DNA of 64,000 nucleotides, from positions 62,001 to 126,000 of the forward strand of contig JASXTE010000070.1 of the NCBI GenBank assembly GCA_030280995.1. Reading direction: 5' to 3'. Shown here piece by piece: positions 36,801 to 49,566 of this stretch (the first letter of the stretch is position 1; every line of letters starts with the position of its first letter). The notes below the pieces were generated by a model. It ran no database searches. It was not told where the DNA came from and worked only from the letters and a program-made list of their open reading frames with translations. Position numbers and translations under genes: made by a program. This DNA is from Hemileia vastatrix (taxonomy: Eukaryota; Basidiomycota; Pucciniomycetes; Pucciniales; Zaghouaniaceae).

Positions 36801-39800
36801 ACCAGTCTGCCAGCTGTGATCCCCAAAGTGTACAAAGTGTATCCTTCGGGCTGTCTGCGTCTGGGTGGATGTGTTTGATCTAGAACATAACACAGAATAA
36901 CAGAATAACAGAGTAACAATGTAACAAAGTCACCAAGTCGATTCAGCCCAAAACAGGTCATTTTTCACTTTTCTCTTGTATTTTATATATATATATATTT
37001 TGGTCTCTCTTGTTCTTTGCCTCCTTTTGACATGGACAAAGTATCTCACAAGTAGTCAGTCTCTTTTACCAGGTGGTTGAATGGAGACTGACGACTTATC
37101 GGACAATTTGTTTACACCGTCAGTTATTTCATTTGAGTGTCACACTCACAAACTCACAAACTCACAAACTCACAAACTCACAAAGTCTCTCACTCGAACT
37201 CTTACATCCGCTAAATTTGTTTCATCTTGACTTTTTTTCTTCTTCTTTTGTCCTATTTTGGTGTCTTTTGGTGTCTTTGGCAATTTCTTTTATCACGAAT
37301 GGTTGAACGCGTGTCATGTCATGTGTAACTTGAACTGACTGTTCAACTGATTTAACTGATTCAACTGACTCAATTCAACTGTAGGTTCATGGTTTTCTCA
37401 CAAACAACGGTCATACTGTTGTCTTCCACTTGGACAGTTCAACCAGTGGCAGTAGTTTAGTAGTCGAACCATTGCCACAACCATCTAAATTAATCAGCGA
37501 TGCTGACTTGTTTCCATTATCATCATATTCGTCATCTTATCCATCATCACCATCATTAAAGGCAACATTCGAAATGTTAGCTGAAAATGATAACTCATCC
37601 TTGTCTTCGTTGTCTTCACCCTCGCACTCTGGTGAATTAAGTTCTATTTCAGACTTTAACTTTCATTTGGTTAACCATAATAAAGTAACTCACCCCGATA
37701 GCCAGAGGGAAGGATATAATCATATGGAGGACAAAGAGTCCAGTTTACTTTTATCCCTCATGTCCTCTGATCAATCATCATCCCTTCAGGCGACGACAAC
37801 GACGACGATGACGACGACAACAACACCAACAATGTCCACCATGACGACGAAAGCATCAATCAGCACTTCCACGAGTCAAACACTGTCGACGCCTTCGGTT
37901 GCAAGCCAAAGTAAACTTTCCAATAATCATAATCATAATCATCACAATCATAATCACAATCACAATAATAATCTTCATCTTCATCAAACGAATCAAATTG
38001 TTAACCCGAGTAACACTTTCAGTCAATTTATCAACATATCAGGTGGTCCATTATCATATTCATATTCATTTGATTCGATACACTTTCATTTTGGACGAAA
38101 TGATCAAACAGGATCAGAACATCAAATTTCAGGTGTTACATTTCCTGCTGAGGTAAATTAATTAATTAATAACTTGACTGAATTTAACAAGTCAAATAAT
38201 TTGATGAAATTTTCATGTGATACTGTGTCCTGTTGTGTTGTTGTGTTGTCCTGTCGTTGTCCAGTTGTTGTCCAGTTGTGCAGCGTAACTTTCACCGTTA
38301 ACCACAAAAGAGGTGAAAGGAAAGTAAAGAGAAGCAAAGGAAGCAAAGAGAAATATCCTTGAGTGGAAAAAACGATTGTGGTCAAAACAAAAAGTGTGAA
38401 GAGACTGAGGAGAAAAAAGAGCTCAAAAGAAAGGAGATAAAGCTGAAAGAAGTGAAGAAAAAAGCTTACAAGAAGAGAAAAGAAAAGAGGAGAAGAGAAA
38501 AGAACTTGACGCTGTCCAGAGGATCTGATGAGTTGGACGATTTCACGAACGGTGACAAAAGATCGTGAGAAAGCAGAATAGAAGAAAAGGAGAAAAGGAA
38601 AAAAGAAAAAAAAGGAGAAAAGTCACAGAGTAAAAGTAAGAGATTCATTTCTTTGTTCAGGACTAGTTGACACGGGCCAGTTTGATTTATCCTTTACTGA
38701 GAGAAGGCGGAGGTGTCACACAATAGAACCATCCATCACTCGACTGCAACTAAATTACCTTTTGTACTTTTATTCTTTTTGCCGGTTGACCATTTGGTCC
38801 GCCAATGAAATTAATTAATGATACCGTTTAACCATTTGACTCGTGTCATTTGCATCCTAAGTGAGTCCGATTGTATCTCTCAATGTTGTATGTGTTGTAT
38901 ATGTTGTGTGTGTTCTGTTCTTTCTGTTTGTTCTGTTTGTTCTGCTTGTTCTGCCCGTTCTCTTTTCTACTTGTTCTGTTTGTCTGCTTCTGTGTGACAT
39001 GTCAATTGAAACAAGTGACACTTTTTGCATCAGTTCATCTTGCACAGGCAAACAATGACAGGAAAAATGATTCATGAAGACCAAAAGGTTCGCCTTTTTG
39101 TTGCTCCTTGTACACAGTGTGAGTGTGGTCAAGAAGTCCACTCACTGTCTCACTGAAGGAACTTTAACTCAAGTCTCACTTTCTCTTACTTTTTACTCAT
39201 TCGCCGATTCTTTCATTCTTTCACTCTTTGATTCACTGACCAAAGTTACAAGTGAGACTTGTATGTTGTTGCATTCATCTTGCTTCCCTTCTTTGCCTTG
39301 TGCTTGTTGTGTCTCCTTTTCCTGCCTCAGCTGGTCAGTGATTTAACTGATGTCATGGTCAGTTAGGAAGATGGTAACAGCTGGTCACCACCAAGAAACT
39401 TTACTAGAAATGTCACCGATGTAGGATAAAAAATCAATGTCAATGAGTAATTTAACTTTGAAACACTTGATCATTCATCTGATAGAACATATTTTACCAT
39501 CCTTTCATTCACTACAGGTGCAAATTGTTGGATTTAATTCAGATTTATACTCAAGTGTTTCCGTGGCAGCCAAAAATCCAAATGGACTTGTTTGCATCTC
39601 ACTACTGATTCAGGTAAGATAAAAAGGCAAAGACAAGTGAAGAGAAGATTATCTTGTATTTCATCTGTTTCTATTTAAAATTTTCTCTTCTAATATGTCA
39701 AATTAAGCATGTAAGATAGAGATAAGAAAAATGAACCAAATAGAAATTGTAGAAATTGTAGAAATTGTAGAAAGTCTTGAAAGACTGATCATCATTAGCC

Positions 39801-42800
39801 TGACCATAGGAGCTGACTTGGTCTGGCTGTTGTGTGAGTTTCAAGTTTCGAGTTTCGAGTTGTAAGTGTGTCATAAAGTACACACTGATTCATTTTTCAC
39901 ACATTTTAGAGGAATTATTATCATTACACAGACACACTTTTGCTCCTTTTGCTTCTTTTATTCTCTCAGATTTCTCGAAGATGCATCTTTCCAACTTTTG
40001 AGTGCTGGATGTGCATCATCACCCTCTTTCAGCTTATTCTTTTTGCACAAGGATTGCTTTTAAGGCGATTTTCTCTCTCTTCGTCTATCTTTAAAATTCA
40101 GCCGCACTTTTGACTCTGTTTCTTGCATCTTTGTAACTTATACCACTTTCACTTTCTCATTCACTTTCTGTCTATAAGTATATGAGTATGTGAGTGTATG
40201 AGTGTCACAAAGTGAGTGAATTTTGAAAGATGACTTTTCATGTAATGCGTGTCAATCAAGAGAACCAAGCCACTCCTTTGATGATGACAATATCACCCGA
40301 AAAATGATGACCGTCCTGTCCTTTCACCGTGTCGTTCATACGTCGACATAACTTTTTTTCCCTCTTTTCGTTTCGCCATTTTGTCATTTTTCTTCTTTCC
40401 AAGCAGTCGATCTCAATCTTCTCCTCTCTTGTCTCTTCCTTAATTTCAATTCTAGTTGAGTCAAAGTACAAGTACAGTATGTCCAGTGTGTGTTGGTGAC
40501 CAGTTTACTCTACTTGTTCTTGTCAACAGTTACCAACACCAAAACTTCTTTCCTTTCTTCATTTTGTCCATGCAAATGCTAAATTGTACTTTCATGTGCT
40601 TCGAGTCATTTTCATCGCCCTTTTGTACCCTCGGTAGCATCTTTTGTCATTTTCCTGGTCAAGTGTACCACTTGTCCGTGTTTCAAACAGAAGTCGATAA
40701 TTTCCATACAAATTGTTCTAGTTGTTTTGTTCTTTTACCGTCAGTCGATTTGATTTCCTTGTTGTTGATGGTTACATTTGCTCTTGTACCATGTTGATGA
40801 CTACAAAGAAAACGAGGATGGTAAATTACAGGCCAACAAAGAGAAAACAGGTAACAATTGTCACAACAGTTAACCTTATGTCACTTTGTGTATGTACCAT
40901 TGACAATTACCCCAGATACACACTTACAGACTTACACTCACACATAGACTCTTATTATCACATTATGTGTCAGATTAGTTTACCGTGTGTAAAGAGTGAT
41001 GTTGAAATTAATCCATTGGCTCAAAGTAAACTCATGAGTCATGACTCAGTGTAATTTGTCTCAACATGTTGAGTTAATTAGACTTTTGCCTTGTACTGTT
41101 ACGTGGCCGTCACTTTGTTGTACATGGCAAGAGGTTTATGTGGTTGTAATTTGGCCTTTTGCAGCATCTTCTACATCTTCTACATCTTCTACAAATCACT
41201 ACTTCATTTGCCAGATTTAAAGCAATTTACTCATTTTGTCTTTGTTGTACTCGTTTGATCTGCAGTAATTTTCTTTCTTTTCCTTCTCTTGTTCATTGTC
41301 GTGTCTTTGTTGCTTCTTTTCGCTCACAGATCGCCGAGTCTACCAGTGAAAGTCTCAAGTCACTCACATCTAATGCACATCGGATCCGCTTTCGAGGTAA
41401 GAATTCGAGCGTAGCAGTCAACGTCAACCAGTCACAAGGAAAAGGGATAAAGAAGAGAAAACTTGTGCAAACTCATTTGAACAATCTGTGACAACAAAGA
41501 ACAAAAAACAACAACAAAAACAACAACTCGAGCTTAATGAAGAAAAACAATATATTATCGAATCAGAACAAATCAAAATTCATCACTTTAAAAGTTTTAC
41601 TGATTGCCTTGATTTAATATTTTTGTTGTTGTTTTTCTTGTTATTTCGTTACTACTAAAGGTCAAACTGTGCAAATTCATTCATTTTCCATTGGAAATTT
41701 GATTCGAGACACCGATTCGTTCATAACATACGAAGGATCACTCACTGTTCCCGGATGTTACGAAACGGTCACATGGATTGTTAGTAACAAACCACTGCAC
41801 ATATCCAAGTCTGATTTGGCTGGTTTAAGGTGAGTTTATTCATCAATCACACTGTCAATGGACGATGTCAATGACTGATGAATGGTCTAGACATTCTACA
41901 AATAATTCATTGAATCATTTGATTCACACATCATTCTAACACATTATTGTAATGTTTGTGTGTTTAGAAAACTGATGCAAGGATATATCAATTCGCCCAA
42001 AGCACCATTAGCAAGTAATTTCCGTCCAATTCAACCGCTAAATCAGCGCATCTTAAGAACCAACATTGACTTCAAGAAAAGTTCTAAAGATCAGGTAAGT
42101 ACGAGATTGTTCGAGATGCAAGATGAAAGAACTCGCTGAGTGTGAGACAAGTAGCGAAGTACAGTTGAAGAGTTGCCGAGTTGCCGAGTCACCAAGTGTT
42201 AGAGTGTTACAGAAAAATTCGAAGAGTACAAGAGTGAAAGAGTGAAAGAGTAGAAGAGTAGAAGAGTCAATTTGACCACTTAATTCTCCCAGAGGACTTT
42301 GGGCAACTAAACAGTCATGTGTTTGTCCTAGCCATGTGATGTCAACCAGGAAAGAAGAGGAAGAGGAAGAAGAGAGGATAATCGATTTGTATATACATTT
42401 GGTAAAGTGAAGACAGTTTCAGTTGCATCGATGCGTGTAAACTGCAAATCAACCAACACACTCAGTCAAGTGCACTAGGACATCTTTTCATCACATTGTC
42501 TATCATTGTCTATTTCTCTTTATTTGTCTCTTACCGGTAGCAGCAGCAAGGAAAACACTGTCTGTCGATGTCTTCCAGTCGAACTTACCAATGTGAGTAT
42601 AGAAGATGAAAGACACTTATCCCTGTCTCTTCGTTTCTTCCTTTATTCCTTTATTCCTTCATCCCTTTATTCTCTTATTCTGTTATCCCGTTTGCCTGGT
42701 TCATGTGCCTCGCCTTGTAATCTTTATCAATGCAATTCGTCTTGTTCAAGTGATGATTGTAACTGATCAGTTATCAGTTAAACTTTTCCATGTGTGATTT

Positions 42801-43311
42801 TTCAATTGACTCTGTTGATCTATTCTTTCTGTTCTTCACTTTGATGACTTTCTACATCCAGTGAATTGGAGGCACAAAGAAGGTCGAACGTGAGCAAGAA
42901 GAAGAAGAAGAAGAAGAAAAAGAAGAATCTTTTCTCGTGTTGTGAGGATGATAGTGATGAAAGGTGCAAATAACCAACATCACGATACGACATGACGACA
43001 TGACGACATGACGACATGAGGTCCGTATTGTGTCCATGGATGACAAAGTCTTCAATTGACACTAGGACAAAGACCTCAAGTGCGTGGGAAGATATTTTGT
43101 GAATCTTGCATCTTGCACCTTTTCATCACCATCGTCAGTATCTTCACCATCTTCACTCTCGTCATTATCGTCAAAATGTACATCTTTTCCTCTGTTCCAC
43201 CTTGTCCGTTGTTCATTTTTTTTTTTGTCTCTCTCCATATCAAGTGTGTATTTACGTGTCCTTATGATTCTACTTGTGTGTATTTCAGATGCAGAGAGTA
43301 ATAATAAATGA
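30892..43311 (+). CDS. CA10: carbonic anhydrase-related protein (CA10/CA11 type)
   Basis: CARP X/XI proteins are secreted, catalytically inactive carbonic anhydrase homologues; in vertebrates they act as neurexin ligands. Ten exons join in frame: 30892-30937, 31006-31062, 35464-35600, 37385-38152, 39518-39613, 41330-41396, 41661-41829, 41968-42094, 42547-42592, and a last exon 43289-43311 (alternative: an acceptor near 42862). The predicted protein is 511 aa. It begins with a signal peptide (MWQYLMILFPIISCL), then WDEWWTYQ, FWGILNPDWRLCSQGRRQSP, NISGGPLSYSYSFDSIHFHF, KNPNGLVCISLLIQ, TYEGSLTVPGCYETVTW, SNFRPIQPLNQR and QGKHC, all matching the CA10/11 order. Exon 4 carries about 199 extra low-complexity codons (37436-38032). 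Zinc ligands: the first two His are kept (HFHFG) but the third is Gln (EVQIV), so it should be inactive. Introns reach 4.4 kb. Confidence 0.9.
32429..32522 (+). repeat. 94-base pure polypyrimidine minisatellite
   Basis: Tandem 12-base units (CTTTTTCTTTCT) with no purine for 94 bases, in the second intron of the CA-related gene. It has mirror symmetry typical of triplex-prone DNA. Confidence 0.9.
37144..37184 (+). repeat. 8-bp tandem repeat (ACTCACAA)
   Basis: About five copies in the intron just before exon 4 of the CA-related gene. Confidence 0.85.
43303..43308 (+). terminator. AATAAA overlapping the presumed CA-related stop codon
   Basis: AATAAA ends one base before the TGA at 43309-43311. 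If used, the 3' UTR would be only a few tens of bases and cleavage would fall near the start of the hairpin at 43348. Confidence 0.35.
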
Positions 43312-43347
43312 AATTTTCATCCAATTGGATGCAAAAAGTCACCCCTA

Positions 43348-43404
43348 AAGTTACAAGTTATAAGTTATAAGCTATGCTGACTTATAACTTATAACTTGTA
43401 ACTT
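43348..43404 (+). repeat. 24-bp perfect inverted repeat with 9-base loop
   Basis: The arms 43348-43371 and 43381-43404 are exact reverse complements, separated by CTATGCTGA. The arms are themselves built from AAGTTATAAGTTATAAG-type direct repeats. The repeat lies 37 bases after the presumed stop codon of the CA-related gene. Confidence 0.9.
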
Positions 43405-43444
43405 ATAAGTTCAGATGATCGATAAGAAAAAAAGGTTATTCAAG

Positions 43445-43494
43445 TCATCTAAATCATCTAAATCATCTAAATCATCTAAATCATCTAAATCATC
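43445..43494 (+). repeat. 9-bp tandem repeat (TCATCTAAA)
   Basis: More than five near-perfect copies, beginning 41 bases after the hairpin. Confidence 0.9.
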
Positions 43495-46400
43495 GTACCG
43501 AGATGAGATGACTTCATGGATCACGATAATTGGTACCCACATCTGTCCCATTAATCGTCTTTGGCAATTTGTCTGAGGAGTTCTCTTTTTTTCTCTTTCT
43601 CTTTCTCTTCAGTTCTTTTTCTTTTTCTTCGCTTGCGGTGATCTCAGTGACTTTCTTCACCTGCCACAAGGAAATAAAAAGACGACACAAAATTTTCTTC
43701 TTCTTCTTCTCCTTTTTCGCCCTCCCATCAGCAGGGGCAAAGAAGAATGAGAATGCATTTTTGATACACGTGAAAAAGGCTTTCTCCTACTCTCTCCCAC
43801 ACACATATTCTCTCCTTCTCTCTCTCTTTTTCTCTTTTTCTCTTTCTCTCTTTCTCACACAGACAAGTCACATTCGATCGACACATCAACCTTAGCCAGA
43901 ACGCAAAGTAACCTCACCTGTCATGTTCTCTTTGGTTATATTGGCATGAAAAAGTTGATTGCAATCATTGACGGATGAACCAATAGCACAAAAAATATTA
44001 GGAAACAAAGAAAAAGGAAAAAAAATAAGAGAAAGAAAAAAACTTTACCAAATATCAAAGTGAGTCAAATGATATGTTTTGTCTTGTGCAAATGGTTGTG
44101 AGAAACTTTTCTAATAGTTCGATAGTTCAAACAGATTAATGTTCACGAGTCAAAGCCGTTGAAAGAGCCAATTGTACTCCTTAAATAAGAAGAAACATTT
44201 TTACCCTGTTTGATGAAATGTTTTCATTGTATCATTGTCTCATATTCTCATATTCTCATATTCTCATTGTCAAATAACAACGTTATTATTCAAATGGTGA
44301 GAAATGACAAAATGTATCGTCAACGTTTCACTGTACAATCCATCTTGCCCCAGCCCAATGTAAAGGCCCACAAGACACACAAAACATACACAGCGTTCAC
44401 AAGAAGGCGGTTAAATGATGATTGTGTTAATGAATGACTCATTTGCTTGTCTGCTGATTTATTTTGCTCTAATGCTTCAGCTACTTGTGTTACAATTAAT
44501 GACACATGGCGACCATAAAGAAAAAAGAAAAAACTAAGAAGAAGGAGAAACTTTTTCATTTTTTTTCCCTTCTTTTTCCTTCTTTCTTTTTCTCTCTCTC
44601 GATTCTGCAAAATTTCCCAAAGACAAAAAAGATAATGCAGAGAAAGAGGGTGAAAGTTTAAGGTTGAAAGGATGAAAGGTTGAAAGTTTCATTGTCACTT
44701 GATCCAGCAAATGGTTTTTCACTTCACTTAGAGCATCTGTCTGTCATTTTTGGGGCTAGAGTGTTGAACAGTATTTCATCTCGGCCAAGCAGTGACAATT
44801 GTTCACAACAATTCACAAATATTCACAACTATTTGCAAGGATAGAGGAAAAACGAGGGGAAAAAATGAAAGACCAAAGGCCAACATTAATACCGAGAAAG
44901 AGGAGAAAGAGGAGAAAGTGAAAGAGACAGTAGATATTGTCCTCTCATAGGGTTGATTTTGTTCATACTACAGTTGATCCAGTTAACACGGAGGAATAAG
45001 TGGCACACAGAAAGACAGAGACATGAATACAGAGAAAGACAGAAAGACAGACACACCGAGGCTGAGCAATTCGACTTCCGGCCAGGGTAATTTGCTTATC
45101 TTCAATTCGACGGCGCAACATTCTTCCATTCTTTCATTCTTCCAACAAAAGGGCAAAATGAATGACTCATTCATTATCCTCCTCAGCTTGGTTTCACTTT
45201 TAATGGTTTCAGTGTGGTTTTCTACGTCCAATGAGAGTCACAAAGTTTGTCTAAAGTGGAATCTCAGTTTCACTTGAGGGGTAATTCTTCACACTGAAGA
45301 CCATTTATCCAGTTAAATCTACTTTATACTTTCTACTTTATACTTTGTGCTTTGGGTAAACAGGAAAACAGCTTCCAACACTTATGCGAGAAGTAACTTT
45401 TTAACCTGTACCTCATTTATCCTTTTCTTCATTACGTCTTCTAACAGAACGACGAACGGACAGAAAGAGACAAACAGACAAACAGACAAACAAACAGACA
45501 CATTGAAACACGAAAAAAACAAGACAACTGGTGAGAATAAAACTGACTGACATTTTCACAATCATATGGTTGTAAATGATCGAATTAGAAAATGTCAGAT
45601 CGATCATTCGATAATTGCATGTGCGTGTTGTGGTCTTGTTGTAAATGAAAGAGGAAAAAAAGTTTCCTTTATCACTTTCAACTGCTGTATCCTGCCTGTT
45701 AAACTGATTTTATCCATGTCCATCGGTAAAACCATCATCACGTGTTTACCCGAGTGTACTTTTGCTGTTGAAATTATGTGGCAAAAGTTCTAACCACTAT
45801 CTGTGTATGTGTGTATGTGTGTTGTCACTTGATGCCTTAATGACTCATATTGTCAGGTAAATTTAGGTGAAAAGATGAACTTGTTTAATGCTTCACCTTT
45901 AATGTCACTTTTGTTAAATGTTTCATCAAGTTGAGTTGCTATATTGTACAATGTGAACGTTAATTGCATCAATCATTAACAGGCCTAATAAAGTTGCCTC
46001 ACAGAGTCAACATTTGTTCTTGACTTGTTCTTGACCTGTCAGTGAATTATTGTATCATCATAATCATCATCACCAGTCTCGAATCGTTCTGAATCATCTT
46101 GTTTGTGCGATAATCCACTTAAAGACTGGACACCAAAGTGAGGATGATATTTTGTCGAGGGTTCAATTCAATATTCGACTTGTTCATCTCACTGTCCTCA
46201 GAGTGTCCTAAGGTGTGCATTGAATCGTTCAATTTTTATTTTTTCATTTTTCATTTTTCCATTTGCTACATCTTTCACTTTTCTACTCTTACTTTGTATT
46301 CTGTTTTGTTCTTTCAACAGAACAAACAAACAAAGTCGGCAAATACTGAGTAAGCATTTGCTTTTTATTCAGATTTGTTCTTTTCATGCAGAGGAAAAAA

Positions 46401-48200
46401 ATTGTTCTATTGTTCAGACTGGTCAGTTGAGGCTGGTCAAGTGGCCTTCCATTGGATGAAAAAACAATAAGAAATATGAAGAAAGATCAATTGACAGTGG
46501 TAAATGAAACGATTTTAATGATGGCAGTGATGAAAATCAACGCAATTACTCAGACATGATGGATGACAACGATATGGAGGAGAGAGTAAAAAGAGTCAAG
46601 TTGAAATATCTTTTGAAAATATCTTGAGATAACTTGTCGAATATTCGATTGATTACATTTGTTGAATAAAAAATATTCACATTGTTACAGTGTAACGGAT
46701 TTTTCCACGGTGGTCGGTCAATGTGGTGAATTTCACCTCAAGGTGTAAGGCCAAGAAGCCGAAGAGTGCCGAGAGCGTAGAAAAAAGTAGAAAAAGTGAA
46801 AAAAAGTGAAAAAACGTACAAAAGAAAAGAAACAAGGAAAAAGACAATAATGTTCTGCACCAGCAGCAAATTTTGCAGCCAAAGAACCATTTGGGCGTCT
46901 GAGGTTGTGAGAGAGAAAGGAGAAGATGAAAAGTGCCGTAGGTTTGCCAGATTGCACTTACAGTCATATATCAAGCAAGTTGCATTGGCGAATGGCGAAT
47001 GGCGAATGGGAAATGGCGAATGGCCTATTGCCACGCAAGTGGATTCTTCACAATTGTAACCATTGTAACCGCTGTACAACTGTACAACTATACAACTGTA
47101 CCACTGTTGATGAGTAGTGGATGTGTCCAGTCGACCAATTGACTCGGCCCAACTTTACTAACTTTTGCCAAATTCACGTAGACGAGGCAAAAGGAATGAT
47201 TCTTTTTCTCTCTTTTTTTTCTTCTTTTTCTCTTTTTCTCTTTTTGCCGTTTTTTCTTCTTCTTTCCTCTGTTCGGCAAATGTGACAAAAATACTTTCTC
47301 GCCACTCACCTCTGTAAATGAGCTCGCAGATCTTTCAAGCGAACAATGGCAAAGAACAAAGTTCTCTAGTCATCTACTCATCGAGTCATCGAGTCATCTC
47401 TTTCACCATACAATGTACAATGTACACTGTACACTGTTCACTGTACACTTGGTGGGTGAAAAAGAAAGAACCAACAACTTTACCATTTTCACCATTTTCA
47501 CCATTTCCACTCAAGGGCCATTTGTCCAACTGTTTTGCCTGCTGCTTGTGTGTCACTTGCATACAACAAATTAAGACAAAAGACCTCGTAATGAGCTGTC
47601 ACCTATTAAATATGTCAAAGGAGTTTACCAGGCAAAGGACGTCGAGATACGATGAAAAAAAAACCAACCCTAAAGAACAATGAACTATTAAAACATCACC
47701 CATTGTACAATTGTCAACTGTTAATAAAGTGACAGATAAAAAGAACAGTGAAAAAAACGAAAAAGAGAGAAAGAAGCAAAGACTTTATGAGTGGATTTAC
47801 TTTTATGGGGTGAAAATTAATGGTAAATTATGAAACAGGTGAGGTGATGAACTTACTGGCGGCAGTGGATGTGATTCATTCACTTGTGATCAAGTCAAAT
47901 ATGTCAGCCATCAGCTGAAGCATCAGGATTGACTTTATCTCACTAGTCACTTCGAGGATAAGTTTTTTTCATACTCAAGAACACTCTCTGGATAAGGTGG
48001 ATTACATGTTATATCATCTTTGACTTGTAACATCATTTCCGTTTCATCTGCATTATTACTTGATGATATTTCATTATGAGTAAAACGAGTTGATCATTCA
48101 TATCAAAGAAGAAATTCATTTTTTTTTCTCTCTTTGCCCTGATGAAGAGACAAAATTGTAAATTGAATCAATTGCACCAGTAACATGATACAGTTGATAA
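43495..48200. other. gene-free stretch between CA-related gene and thymidylate synthase
   Basis: 4.7 kb with simple repeats (for example a GACAAACA array at 45468-45500) and no gene I can support. Two open frames look less repetitive than their surroundings, 46044-46211 (+) and 47947-48093 (-), but neither can be tied to a gene model. Confidence 0.4.
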
Positions 48201-48243
48201 TCAAATGATCACCTTAATGGACTTTCTTACAGTGAGTTTACTC

Positions 48244-48293
48244 TTGGCGCCAATATTGAAAGCTAACAACGGCGGGAGAAATAGAGGCGCAAA
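48244..48293. promoter_or_regulatory. cluster of E2F-like sites upstream of thymidylate synthase
   Basis: Three GC-rich sites in 50 bases of otherwise AT-rich DNA: the palindrome TTGGCGCCAA (48244-48253), GGCGGGAGAA (48271-48280) and GGCGCAAA (48286-48293, TTTGCGCC on the other strand). E2F binds TTTSSCGC-type sites and controls S-phase genes including thymidylate synthase in other animals. The location, 270-320 nt before the start codon, fits that role. Confidence 0.5.
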
Positions 48294-48551
48294 CGAGAGT
48301 TCCGGTAACAGTTCCATCTTGTTCAACCAGCGTGTTGTTCACCCCTTTTTCATTAAGGAACGAGGTGAAATTACCATTCTCCATTCTTCATTCGTCATTC
48401 CCTCAATCGATTGTTCAACTCAACTCAAATTAAATCGCACACTTCAACTTGTCAAGTCGTTTTATCTTGTTTCATTGATTGTGCCACCTTTTGTTCCTTC
48501 AGCCAATTAGTCTATTCTAAACAGACAATCATTTTGTCTCTTCTCGCTTGA

Positions 48552-49460
<909 letters not shown>

Positions 49461-49492
49461 ATCGAATAACGAAAAATCGTTTCAAATTTCAA

Positions 49493-49498
49493 TTTATT
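49493..49498 (-). terminator. polyadenylation signal for MED17
   Basis: TTTATT on the plus strand (AATAAA on the minus strand), 69 nt beyond the MED17 stop and only 33 nt past the thymidylate synthase stop, so the two 3' UTRs overlap. Confidence 0.55.
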
Positions 49499-49542
49499 TA
49501 CAAGATGAGTCGAATGGAAGCACAAAAGGGTGAAGAGTAAAT

Positions 49543-49548
49543 AATAAA
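49543..49548 (+). terminator. polyadenylation signal for thymidylate synthase
   Basis: AATAAA 83 nt after the TYMS stop codon. Confidence 0.6.
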
Positions 49549-49566
49549 GAATTAAGAAGAGAATGT

